A stretch of DNA of 64,000 nt from assembly GCA_947488175.1 (NCBI GenBank), contig CANKYO010000003.1, forward strand, positions 434,001 to 498,000, written 5' to 3'. Numbering within the stretch: position 1 is the stretch's first letter; each line of letters begins with the position of its first letter. The stretch is from an uncultured Paracoccaceae bacterium (lineage in GTDB: Bacteria; Pseudomonadota; Alphaproteobacteria; Rhodobacterales; Rhodobacteraceae). The notes beneath the pieces are model-generated. The model was given only the letters and a program-made list of their open reading frames with translations, was not told the origin of the DNA and did no database searches. Positions 54,996 through 63,252 of this stretch are shown in pieces. The translations under genes and the position numbers were made by a program.

Positions 54996-55986
54996 GGGCA
55001 CGTCCGTGGCGGAGGAGGAGGAACAGGAAGTACGGCGCGCCAATCAGAGCGGTGACAGCGCCTGCCGGGACTTCGAGAGGCTGGAACAGCACGCGGACCA
55101 GAAGATCTGCCATCAACACCATGCCCGCCCCGATCAATGCCGCCCCGGTCAGTTGCCATGCCGCGCCGGTTCCGAACAACAGCCGGGCGGCATGGGGCGC
55201 GATGAGACCGACGAACCCGATGCCGCCGACGATTGAGACCATTGCCGCCGTCAGCAGGACCGACAGGGCCAGCGTCGCCACACGTGTGCGTGTGACCGAG
55301 AGTCCTGTGGTTCGAGCGCTAAGGTCATCAAGGTGCAACTGGTCGAGGGGGCGGATCAGCGCGACCAGCGCTGGCAAGGCGACAAGAAGCGCCATGGCCA
55401 GCATCCAGACCTCGCGCCATTCGGCGCTTTGCACCGAGCCCGCCAGCCAGATCAACCCTTGCGAGGCGCGGTAGACCGGACCCGCAATTATCAGGAGGAC
55501 GACAATGGCATTGGCAAGTGCGGCCAGCGAGATCCCGTAGAGGATCAGCGTCATGGGCCGTGTATCATCGCGCGCAGCAAGGCTTGCAACGACAAGGGCG
55601 AAGACGACCGCGCCGAGGATCGCAGCGACGGGTTGCCAAACGATTGAGACGGTCAGCACGTTGGCCTCATTCGAGAACAGGAGCAAGAACAGAAGGACGC
55701 CAACGGCTGCCCCGTCCACGATTCCAAGGACACCAGGCGACGCCAATGGATTGCGTGTGGCCCGTTGCAACAGCATGCCCGCGATGCCCAGGCCCGCGCC
55801 TGCCAGCAGGGCCATGGTCACGCGCGGCAGGCGGATATTCCACAAGATCACCGTATCAGCGCGGCTGCCCTGGCCGAACAATGCGGCGGTCACCCGGTCG
55901 AGCGGCATGAACGAACTGCCCATTGCGGCAGCGACAAGTGCCAAGACGACAAGGCCGACCGGTAGGCTGACACGGGCTGCGGTCAT
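54988..55986 (-). CDS. siderophore-type ABC permease (FecD family)
   Basis: A 332-residue permease with about ten hydrophobic helices. LRLPRVTMALLAGAGLGIAGMLLQRATRNPLASPGVLGI (about 45-83) is the FecCD hallmark, followed by GGIGFVGLIAPHAARLLFG near 265-283. The ATG at 55986 overlaps the upstream permease stop (ATGA). Upstream frame extension to 56241 is not conserved. Confidence 0.93.
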   Translation of the reverse strand: MTAARVSLPVGLVVLALVAAAMGSSFMPLDRVTAALFGQGSRADTVILWNIRLPRVTMALLAGAGLGIAGMLLQRATRNPLASPGVLGIVDGAAVGVLLFLLLFSNEANVLTVSIVWQPVAAILGAVVFALVVASLAARDDTRPMTLILYGISLAALANAIVVLLIIAGPVYRASQGLIWLAGSVQSAEWREVWMLAMALLVALPALVALIRPLDQLHLDDLSARTTGLSVTRTRVATLALSVLLTAAMVSIVGGIGFVGLIAPHAARLLFGTGAAWQLTGAALIGAGMVLMADLLVRVLFQPLEVPAGAVTALIGAPYFLFLLLRHGRAHA

Positions 55987-56999
55987 GCGAGACGCATCCG
56001 AGCGCTGCGCAGAAGGCTGATCAGGATCGGGACACCGATCAGCGCCATGACCGCGCTGACGGGGGCTTCGGTTGGGTAAAGGATAAAGCGCGCCAGCACG
56101 TCCGCCGTCAGCGCAAGCAGCATGCCGAAAATCATGCTGCGCGGGATCATCTGGGCGTGGCCGCGCGCCCCCGACAGCTGCGCCAGATGGGGCGCCGCGA
56201 GGCCCACGAACGCGATGGGTCCCGCCAGCGCCACGGCGCAACCAGCCAGCAGGGCCGCGCCCCCCAGAAGCAACAGCCGCAGGCGCGCGACATCAACGCC
56301 GAGGCTTGTCGCGGTCGCATCATCGGCCCGCAAGGCATCAAGCGCCGGGGCCAGCGCCAAACATAGGGCGCCGCCAATGGCCAGACCTGCCGCTACGATC
56401 CAGACGCCCGCCAGGGGCCTGTCCGCGAAGGAGCCGGACAGCCAGAAGATAAGCTCCTCCAGCGTCTGTTCGTTCAGGATCACCAGCACCTGCACGCCCG
56501 CCATCAGCAGCGCTGCCACCGTCACACCCGCCAGCAACAGGTGCACCGGCGATACCGACGCCCCGACCGATAGCGCGAGGCCAAAGACAAGCGCCGCTGC
56601 GATACCTGCACCCAAAGCCGCCACGCCCATGATCGCCCAGATGCCCACCCCCGACTGGTAAGTCAAAAGCACAACGACCGCAAAGGCCGCGCCGGCATTC
56701 ACGCCCAACAATCCCGGCTCTGCCACCGGGTTGCGGGTGACCGATTGCATCATCAGTCCGGACAGCGCCAACGCCGCCCCCACCAAAGCGGCGAGCACCA
56801 TGCGCGGCGCGCGCAGATCGCGTATGATAATCGCCGTAGCGTCGGTATCGGTGCCAACCATTGCGCGCCAGACATCCTCCGTTGGATAGGCCCGCACCCC
56901 CACATGCAAGCCGAGTACGGCAACACACAGGCTCAGGATGATCAACGTGATGTTTCCGACGCGCATTGCGGCTCTTGATATCCTTACAATTTCAGTCAA
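55983..56999 (-). CDS. siderophore-type ABC permease (FecC family)
   Basis: A 338-residue permease partnered with the one above. The motifs LRAPRMVLAALVGAALALSGLMMQSVTRNPVAEPGLLGVNAGAAFAV (about 61-107) and GPIAFVGLAAPHLAQL (about 259-274) define the family. It is the first gene of the minus-strand unit; the divergent binding-protein gene begins 42 bases away, so both share an AT-rich promoter region. Confidence 0.93.
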   Translation of the reverse strand: MTEIVRISRAAMRVGNITLIILSLCVAVLGLHVGVRAYPTEDVWRAMVGTDTDATAIIIRDLRAPRMVLAALVGAALALSGLMMQSVTRNPVAEPGLLGVNAGAAFAVVVLLTYQSGVGIWAIMGVAALGAGIAAALVFGLALSVGASVSPVHLLLAGVTVAALLMAGVQVLVILNEQTLEELIFWLSGSFADRPLAGVWIVAAGLAIGGALCLALAPALDALRADDATATSLGVDVARLRLLLLGGAALLAGCAVALAGPIAFVGLAAPHLAQLSGARGHAQMIPRSMIFGMLLALTADVLARFILYPTEAPVSAVMALIGVPILISLLRSARMRLA

Positions 57000-57041
57000 G
57001 TTATTACCTGATAAAAATACTCAACATCAAGGACAAACCCC

Positions 57042-57938
57042 ATGCGCCCTTTCATTCTTGTTGCCGCAAGCGCCATATGCCTTGCCGGTGCCGCCTCTGC
57101 CGATACGATCACCCACGCGATGGGCGAGACGGAAGTACCGGATGATCCCCAACGCATCGTAATTCTGACAAATGAGGGGACAGAGGCGCTTTTGTCGCTT
57201 GGCATCACGCCGGTCGGTGCGGCCAACAGCTGGCTGGGTGATCCATGGTATGATCACATCGCGCCCCTCATGGAGGGGGTCCAGCCCCTGGGCACGGAAA
57301 ATGGCATCAATCTGGAGCTGGTCGCGGCGCTGGAACCGGACCTGATCCTCGGCAACATGCAGCGCCATGAAGAGGTCTATGCCCAACTCAGCGCGATAGC
57401 GCCTACGGTGATGTCAGAGCGGCTACGCGGTGACTGGCGTGTGAACTATGCGCTTTACGCCGAGGCCGTGGGCATGGTCGAAAAAGGCGCCGAGGTGCTG
57501 GCGGAATATGACGGACAGGTGGCAGCTCTGTCCGCAGCGCTGGGGGATAACCTGGCCGAAGAAGTCTCGATCATCCGCTTCCTCGCGTCGCAGATCCGCA
57601 TCTACCAATTGGACAGCTTCTCAGGTGTGATACTCAGCGATCTGGGCTTTGCCCGGCCAGCGATTCAGAACGTGGAGGAATTCGCCCTGCGCGTGGGCCG
57701 CGAAAACATCCCCGACATGGACGGCGACCGCATCTTTCATTTCACCTATGACAATGGCAACGGTGAAGGCGACGCCGCAACATCAGAGGCGCTGGCCGAC
57801 CCCCTGTGGCAGAACCTCAGCGCGGTGGAGGCGGGTCGTGTGCACCAGGTGAGCGATACCGTCTGGAATACCGCAGGCGGCATCCTTGCCGCGCGTCTGA
57901 TGTTGGAGGATATCGCCGAAATCTATGGCATCGAGTAA
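57042..57938 (+). CDS. iron-siderophore ABC transporter substrate-binding protein
   Basis: A 298-residue periplasmic protein of the FecB/FhuD (type III) fold. The signal peptide MRPFILVAASAICLAGAASA is followed by the domain start THAMGETEVPDDPQRIVILTNEGTEALLSLGITPVGA and ALEPDLILGNMQRHEE, typical of the family, and the long linking helix lies near 135-165. It is divergent from the permease/ATPase genes it serves. The ligand cannot be decided; heme, cobalamin and several siderophores use this fold. Confidence 0.9.
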   Translation: MRPFILVAASAICLAGAASADTITHAMGETEVPDDPQRIVILTNEGTEALLSLGITPVGAANSWLGDPWYDHIAPLMEGVQPLGTENGINLELVAALEPDLILGNMQRHEEVYAQLSAIAPTVMSERLRGDWRVNYALYAEAVGMVEKGAEVLAEYDGQVAALSAALGDNLAEEVSIIRFLASQIRIYQLDSFSGVILSDLGFARPAIQNVEEFALRVGRENIPDMDGDRIFHFTYDNGNGEGDAATSEALADPLWQNLSAVEAGRVHQVSDTVWNTAGGILAARLMLEDIAEIYGIE

Positions 57939-58370
57939 GGGATCGTGTGTCGATGCCCTCGGTTTTGCAAGGAATTTCTGAACTTCTTGAAGGTGATTGA
58001 TTGCGGTCGTGTTTCAGGCCGTCGAGAGCAAAACGCTCAGCATAGATTCCGTCTGGTCTGCAATGAAATTCACCCATCCAATTGCGGGCAAGGTCTATCG
58101 CAACAGTTATGGAACGCTGCCGGAAAAGAGGTGACGTACAAAATCTACCCAGTTTTGCAGTGCGGTTTGCTTAGCTGACATACGCTATCATGCAGCAATG
58201 TAGTGCGTATGGGCTCTTTCGAGACATTCGCTACGCGCTGCATGAAGGTCCGCAACTGAATTTTGGGTCAGAAGTGCTTGACGTTTCGGTCAGAATTGAA
58301 AGACGTAATTTTCTTGTTTCCTGAAGTTTCGGCTGCCAAAAGTGTCAAAGGTTTGGGAAGTTCCACATTC
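57939..58370. other. non-coding gap after the siderophore binding-protein gene
   Basis: About 430 bases with no convincing gene; a frame at 57945-58178 lacks a ribosome-binding site and is Cys-rich and patternless. Composition is lower in GC than the operons on either side. It leads into the terminator at 58371, so a lost gene or a non-coding transcript could lie here. Confidence 0.45.
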
Positions 58371-58402
58371 AAAGGCTTAGCGAGAGATCGCTAAGCCTTT
58401 TT
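58371..58402 (+). terminator. orphan intrinsic terminator
   Basis: Perfect 13-bp stem AAAGGCTTAGCGA-gaga-TCGCTAAGCCTTT extended by further T residues. No intact gene precedes it within 430 bases. It either ends a small RNA or is left from a deleted gene. The stem also works in the opposite direction (AAA tract on the other side). Confidence 0.85.
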
Positions 58403-58568
58403 CAATTCTTAGTCTCTTTTTAATCTCATAAATACGATGAGAACGGTTGATTTTGTATGTTCAGCAATGAGCGTAATACATACTGGTTCGGTCTTACAAA
58501 AGCTTGATCCACAACCATAAGCTGCTAGCCTACAACCTCCTCGGGGACTTTGTCGAAACCCGAGCATC

Positions 58569-58697
58569 GCGATGCTCTTCTATCTAGGAGAGATCGAGAT
58601 GTTCTACAATCCGAAACGCAAGCACACCAACAACGGCATGCTGTCGCCCGTTGACTTCGAAAAAAGACAGCTCAAACTAAAACAGGCGGGTGTCTAG
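58569..58697 (+). pseudogene. IS3-family transposase, C-terminal remnant
   Basis: The frame GEIEMFYNPKRKHTNNGMLSPVDFEKRQ...QAGV followed by a stop is the unmistakable C-terminus of IS3-family OrfB (DDE integrase). The rest of the transposase is missing upstream. The bases after the stop (AGGAAACTTGGGGCACCTCA) look like the terminal inverted repeat of such elements. This is a decayed insertion sequence. Confidence 0.85.
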
Positions 58698-58940
58698 GAA
58701 ACTTGGGGCACCTCACTTCTTCGCAGTTGCGGCGCGGCTATTGCTGCATCGCAGCCCATATCGCCAGAACGGTCATTCAAGACTAGTCTGAGCTGTCAAA
58801 TCCAAACCCTCCACGCGCTGCCTCACTGAGCAACCATCGAGATGCGGACCAAGCTACTGTTCAATTTTGGGGCATCGGTGTCAGCTTTTGCGCTCCGTTA
58901 CAGCAGAAAATACCTGTCTCCAAGAACTTGCGAGGATCTC

Positions 58941-59369
58941 TCAGCTTCCGCAATAGCTGCAGGAGCTTGGATGTACATCTGTGATTGTTGTTTCTCGCAG
59001 CCGCTCTACAAGACTTGCCTCAATATCATGGAGAACTTCGGAAACCCGTGCTTGCAGGCCCGTCTCGACGCTACAATGCGACGGTTCTGCCTCGCCACCG
59101 CTTCCTGCCACGAGCCTTTCGTCCAAAGCCAAATAGACGTCCGCAAATGTAATGCTGTCAGCGGCCTTGGCTAGCTGCCACCCACCCGCATGTCCTTTTT
59201 CCGAGGTCAGAAGACCCGCTTGGCGCAGTTTACCCAACACGCGCCGCACAACGACAGGATTGGTGCCGGCGTGGTCGGCAATGTCGGCGGACGTGCGCAC
59301 ACGACCCGGTTCGCCTGCCATGTGGCTGAGGGTATGCAGAGCGAGGGATAGACGGCTGTTTCGTTTCAT
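58941..59369 (-). CDS. Rrf2 family transcriptional regulator
   Basis: A 142-residue winged-helix regulator. It begins MKRNSRLSLALHTLSHMAGEPGRVRTSADIADHAGTNPVVVRRVLGKLRQAGLLTSEKG (about 1-59), a standard Rrf2 DNA-binding domain. The three closely spaced Cys found in Fe-S Rrf2 proteins (IscR, NsrR) are not in their usual place: one Cys lies near 98, and a late SSCSYC pair ends the protein. It resembles the YwnA-like group and may sense thiols or metals. It is divergent from the COG0523 GTPase gene, with a dyad between them. Confidence 0.87.
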   Translation of the reverse strand: MKRNSRLSLALHTLSHMAGEPGRVRTSADIADHAGTNPVVVRRVLGKLRQAGLLTSEKGHAGGWQLAKAADSITFADVYLALDERLVAGSGGEAEPSHCSVETGLQARVSEVLHDIEASLVERLRETTITDVHPSSCSYCGS

Positions 59370-59398
59370 AGGCGGCGTTCCTTCAAACTGTCAGTCTA

Positions 59399-59417
59399 TG
59401 TAACAATGGATGTTGCA
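59399..59417. promoter_or_regulatory. dyad between Rrf2 and COG0523 genes
   Basis: TGTAACA-atgga-TGTTGCA, an inverted repeat with six of seven matches, 30 bases upstream of the Rrf2 start and 58 upstream of the GTPase start. It is a plausible operator for the Rrf2 protein. It does not match the alphaproteobacterial Zur palindrome as I know it. Confidence 0.5.
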
Positions 59418-59474
59418 TTTATCTAGTAACTGAGTAAGTTGCATGATCGTTGCCGTCCTTGCAGGAGATCAGAC

Positions 59475-60686
59475 ATGTCAGACACGCGCCTTCCCGTTAC
59501 CGTCCTTTCCGGATTTCTCGGCGCGGGCAAAACGACGCTTTTGAACCGGGTGTTGAACAACCGCGAGGGGCGCCGGGTCGCGGTCATTGTCAACGACATG
59601 TCTGAAGTGAACATCGACGCCGATCTGGTGCGTGCGGATACGGAACTGAGCCGCACCGATGAGACGCTCGTCGAGATGTCGAACGGCTGCATTTGCTGCA
59701 CATTGCGTGATGATCTGTTGGAAGAGGTGCGCAGGCTCGCTGCTGAACGCCGTTTTGATTATCTGCTGATTGAATCGACCGGGATATCAGAGCCGCTTCC
59801 GGTCGCCGCCACTTTCGATTTCCGGGACGAGTTCGGCGAGAGCCTGTCAGACGTTTCGCGCCTAGACACAATGGTAACGGTTGTTGATGCCGTGAACCTG
59901 CTGAACGACTACTCCAGCCATGATTTCCTAAAGGATCGTGGGGAGACGCTGGTTGAAGAGGATGACCGGACGCTCGTCAATCTGCTGGTCGAGCAGATTG
60001 AATTCGCCGATGTGGTTATCCTGAATAAGGTCACCGATGCGGGGCCAGAGCGGACGGACGCGGCCCGCAAAATCATCCGCAGTTTGAACGCTGATGCCAA
60101 GATTATCGAAACGGACCATTCCGATGTCGCCGCCGAAGCGATCCTCGATACTGGCATGTTCGATTTCGAAAAGGCCCACGAGCATCCGATGTGGGCCAAG
60201 GAGCTCTATGGCTTTGCTGACCACACGCCGGAAACCGAGGAATACGGCGTGGCCTCTTTTGTCTATCGCGCGCGCCTGCCGTTCATTCCGGAGAAGATCC
60301 TCAGCGTTCTGAACGGCGATTTACCCGGTGTGATCCGCGCGAAGGGGCATTTCTGGATTTCCACGCGACCCGGTTGGGTGGCCGAGTTCTCACTTGCCGG
60401 AGCCTTGTCGAGCGTCAAGCCGCTGGGAACCTGGTGGGCGTCGGTGCCGAAAGAGAATTGGCCCGATCATGAAAGCGCCCGCGCCTACATGCAGCAGCAC
60501 TGGCAAGAGCCGTGGGGGGATCGGCGGCAAGAGATTGTGTTCATTGGCGCGGGTATCGATTGGCCTGCGCTAAAGGCGCGGCTGGATGCCTGCTTGGTCC
60601 CCGCAACGGCGACAAGCGGGCCAGGTGATTTGCCAGATTATCCCGATCCGTTTCCAGCCTGGCGGCGGCAGGAGGAAGCGGCATGA
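59475..60686 (+). CDS. COG0523 (CobW/ZigA-type) metallochaperone GTPase
   Basis: A 403-residue G3E GTPase. The P-loop GFLGAGKT (13-20), metal-binding GCICC (71-75), [11 protein letters not shown] switch region and NKVTD guanine motif are all present, and the CobW C-terminal domain ends near 350. Such proteins deliver zinc or another metal to client enzymes under limitation. GGAGATC precedes the ATG at 59475; an upstream ATG at 59439 has no such signal. It is translationally coupled to the DUF1826 gene by a four-base overlap, a pairing seen in zinc-responsive operons. Confidence 0.9.
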   Translation: MSDTRLPVTVLSGFLGAGKTTLLNRVLNNREGRRVAVIVNDMSEVNIDADLVRADTELSRTDETLVEMSNGCICCTLRDDLLEEVRRLAAERRFDYLLIESTGISEPLPVAATFDFRDEFGESLSDVSRLDTMVTVVDAVNLLNDYSSHDFLKDRGETLVEEDDRTLVNLLVEQIEFADVVILNKVTDAGPERTDAARKIIRSLNADAKIIETDHSDVAAEAILDTGMFDFEKAHEHPMWAKELYGFADHTPETEEYGVASFVYRARLPFIPEKILSVLNGDLPGVIRAKGHFWISTRPGWVAEFSLAGALSSVKPLGTWWASVPKENWPDHESARAYMQQHWQEPWGDRRQEIVFIGAGIDWPALKARLDACLVPATATSGPGDLPDYPDPFPAWRRQEEAA

Positions 60687-61318
60687 CGCTGGCGCGTGCC
60701 CTTGTCAGGAACGAGGCAATTGGTGTCGCCGTCGCGGACAAGCCCGAAGACCTCAAGACATTTCTTCAGCCCGGTTGCGCAGCTGCGATCTGGCGCCGAC
60801 AACCCGAGCCCGCTTTTCAGAAATGGATCGACACTCTCGATCCATCCCTATTGCCGCAGGGACGGATTGTCTTGCCTACCAATGTTGTTACTTCAGCGGT
60901 AACAGCGCTTTGCGACGCAGCAGGAATCCCTGATTGTACCGAACGCGATCAACTCATCGGTGATGTTAGCGCCTTGGCTGAGATCTTCGCCGAACTGAAG
61001 AATACGCCCTATCTCCGCTTGCGCCTTCAGGCGGTTACGACAAATGCCTGTCGTAAGTTCCATATCGACGCGATCACGGCGCGACTTGTGTGCACCTATC
61101 GTGGCCCGGGAACGCAATATGGGATTTCAACCGACGGCCAGGACCCTGCGCGTGTCTTCTCGGTTGCAACGGGTGCACCGATCCTTTTGCGCGGCACGCT
61201 TTGGCCGGAAAAACCTGCCTCAGGTATGCTGCACCGTTCGCCACCCATCGAAGGGACCGGAACGACCCGCCTCGTTCTCGTGCTGGATGCGGTAGACAGC
61301 CCGGAGGATGACATTTGA
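60683..61318 (+). CDS. DUF1826 domain-containing protein
   Basis: A 211-residue cytosolic protein of the DUF1826 family, usually encoded next to COG0523 GTPases. The segment [36 protein letters not shown] (about 112-147) contains conserved Cys, His and Asp that could bind a metal. [19 protein letters not shown] closes the domain. Biochemical role unknown; a partner or client of the GTPase is inferred from gene order. Confidence 0.85.
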   Translation: MTLARALVRNEAIGVAVADKPEDLKTFLQPGCAAAIWRRQPEPAFQKWIDTLDPSLLPQGRIVLPTNVVTSAVTALCDAAGIPDCTERDQLIGDVSALAEIFAELKNTPYLRLRLQAVTTNACRKFHIDAITARLVCTYRGPGTQYGISTDGQDPARVFSVATGAPILLRGTLWPEKPASGMLHRSPPIEGTGTTRLVLVLDAVDSPEDDI

Positions 61319-61587
61319 CCCGCAACCTCGGATCGACATCGCTCAAATGCAAGCGACGCTCGGCTGATCCGATGCGCAGCTACGACGCTTTGCCTGCGTC
61401 GCTGAGACATTGGCTGGCGCAAGCTACGCTGCCTTGGTCGCCCACGTCAGCTCGTCGTGTATGGAATCGCGCCTGTGCGAAAGGACTCAGCCCTGAAGAC
61501 GCGATATCCGCTTTATCACAAGCAGAAGCCCGCACGCTGGCGCGCGACCGCTATTCGATCATCAACCATCTGCCAACGAACACCTGA
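61315..61587 (+). CDS. DUF6525-like small basic protein
   Basis: A 90-residue basic protein starting at TTG (TTGA overlap with the DUF1826 stop, GGAGG eight bases upstream). TSLKCKRRSADPMRSYDALPASLRHWLAQATLPWSPTSARRVWNRA is a pattern I associate with DUF6525 proteins of Rhodobacterales. The function is unknown; the fold looks helical. It shares the operon with the metallochaperone. Confidence 0.7.
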   Translation: MTRNLGSTSLKCKRRSADPMRSYDALPASLRHWLAQATLPWSPTSARRVWNRACAKGLSPEDAISALSQAEARTLARDRYSIINHLPTNT

Positions 61588-61595
61588 AGGAACCT

Positions 61596-62141
61596 TTATT
61601 TCACTTTTGACCCGCATAGCCTAATCGCAGCGCCCCAATCACGCGCCAATCGTCCATACTGGCGCGTTGAGATATGTGGCCGGTCATGGAAGTGGCTGGG
61701 AGATATGAACTGACACGCGAACATTTCTGGCGATTTGACCCAAGCCAAGACGGTTTCACGCGTGTTTTCCATCAGTTCAAACTGGACTGGGCGCTTGGTC
61801 TTGCTATGGATCACTGAGAAGCGTTCCCGAACGCGATCATCCTTCACCAGGTCAGATACGGCTAGTTTGACCAGATCACAGCCGCGCAGCTTGCTGTCGA
61901 TGGCGACGTTGAACAAAGCCAGGTCGCGTGGATAGCCCGCCAGTTCGAGCAGTGCCCGGATCGCCCAAACCTGTTTTGGCAGCAAGGGCCGTTTTTGGCC
62001 GATAATCCGCCCCTCATTCCAGGCTCTGCGTTTCGGGGTGGTTGCGGAAAGTAGGACTCTTGGCGTGATTTGCCCCTCTACCCCACTCCAAACCCAATCA
62101 ACAGCACCACGCTGGCAGAGGGATTTCATCGTCCGTGGCAA
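61596..62141 (-). pseudogene. truncated tyrosine recombinase/integrase
   Basis: A 181-codon frame whose part GQKRPLLPKQVWAIRALLELAGYPRDLALFNVAIDSKLRGCDLVKLAVSDL is the conserved beginning of a small tyrosine-recombinase group; the first catalytic Arg lies in SKLRGCDLV. It ends at RLCGSKVK before the His-x-x-Arg and Tyr boxes, so it cannot be active. About 45 residues at the N-terminus look unrelated. It appears broken at both ends, a leftover of a mobile element. Confidence 0.8.
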
Positions 62142-62391
62142 GGTCAGCTTTCAGGAGCAGACCAACCGCGTCGTTGTTACATGTGCATTCGGCCGCTCTG
62201 GGTGAGGAGTAACTAATGCTGCGCCTTCTTCCAATGTCTGCGTCTAAGCCGGAGTCTTCCGAGCGAGGACCGTAAGCATGCGACCGTCGTTCTATTTCTT
62301 GTCTTGCGCATCGGTCATATCAAACTGTCTTCACATATCCTGACTAAAAAAGTAAGGTAAACGTGAGGCCGATAAAAATAGTCTGCATTTT

Positions 62392-63252
62392 GTGAGATTC
62401 GAAGTGAAGCATGCCAAGACAGACATAGAATTTCTTGCCAGTCGAACCGGAACAGTATCCGCGCCGTGCCTACGCGCTGATCGTCTGTGCGTCGGTTATG
62501 CAGCAACGAAAATTGTCCATGATGTCGACCTGCAGGCAAATCCGGGTGAAGTGACTATTCTTGTCGGACCAAATGGCTGTGGCAAATCGACATTGCTGAA
62601 AGCGATGGCACGTGTCCTCAAACCAATGTCGGGAGCAGCGTTGCTGGATGGGCAGAGTGTTCATGCCATGCCGACACGCGATCTTGCGAGGCAACTCGCG
62701 CTTTTGCCGCAGGGGCCTATCGCTCCGGAAGGGCTGACGGTGCATGAGCTTGTGAGCCAAGGGCGTTTTCCGCACCAAAGCCTGACGCGGCAATGGTCAG
62801 CCGACGATAGCCGCGCGGTGACGGATGCGATGAAGGCCGCCGATGTCGCAGAATTTGCGGATCGCCGCGTCGACAGCCTCTCAGGCGGACAAAGGCAAAG
62901 GTGCTGGATCGCGATGGTTTTGGCGCAGGAAACTGACGTGATCCTGCTGGATGAGCCAACGACGTTTTTGGACCTCAAGGTGCAGGTCGATGTCATGACA
63001 TTGCTGCGCGAAATCGCGCGCGAAAAGGGGCGGACACTTCTCGTGGTTCTGCACGAGTTGAACATCGCGGCTATGTTTGCCGACCATATTGTCATTATGC
63101 GCGACGGGCGGCTGATCGCCCAAGGCGCGCCCGAGCGGGTTATTACGACTGAAAATCTTGCTGCGGGGTTCGGACTGCAAGCAACAGTCATCATGGACCC
63201 AGTGACAGGCCGACCCGTTTGCCTTCCTGCGATTGCGGGGCCAGCGACATGA
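62392..63252 (+). CDS. siderophore-type ABC transporter ATP-binding protein, second system
   Basis: A 286-residue FecE/FepC-type ATPase with Walker A VGPNGCGKS (about 57-65), signature LSGGQRQRCW, Walker B VILLDEPTTFLDLKVQVDV and the family LVVLHELNIAAMFADHIV. The frame opens at GTG 62392, giving an N-terminal extension of about 25 residues; the true start may be an internal GTG or TTG. Its stop overlaps the permease start (ATGA). The transporter's binding protein is not upstream, so it may lie beyond the window. Confidence 0.88.
   Translation: MRFEVKHAKTDIEFLASRTGTVSAPCLRADRLCVGYAATKIVHDVDLQANPGEVTILVGPNGCGKSTLLKAMARVLKPMSGAALLDGQSVHAMPTRDLARQLALLPQGPIAPEGLTVHELVSQGRFPHQSLTRQWSADDSRAVTDAMKAADVAEFADRRVDSLSGGQRQRCWIAMVLAQETDVILLDEPTTFLDLKVQVDVMTLLREIAREKGRTLLVVLHELNIAAMFADHIVIMRDGRLIAQGAPERVITTENLAAGFGLQATVIMDPVTGRPVCLPAIAGPAT

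Noticed and set aside
57945..58178. 77-codon frame after the siderophore binding-protein gene
   Set aside because: No ribosome-binding site, patternless Cys-rich sequence, and overlap with a low-complexity gap.
58842..59174. 110-codon plus-strand frame
   Set aside because: Mostly antisense to the Rrf2 gene and without recognisable features.
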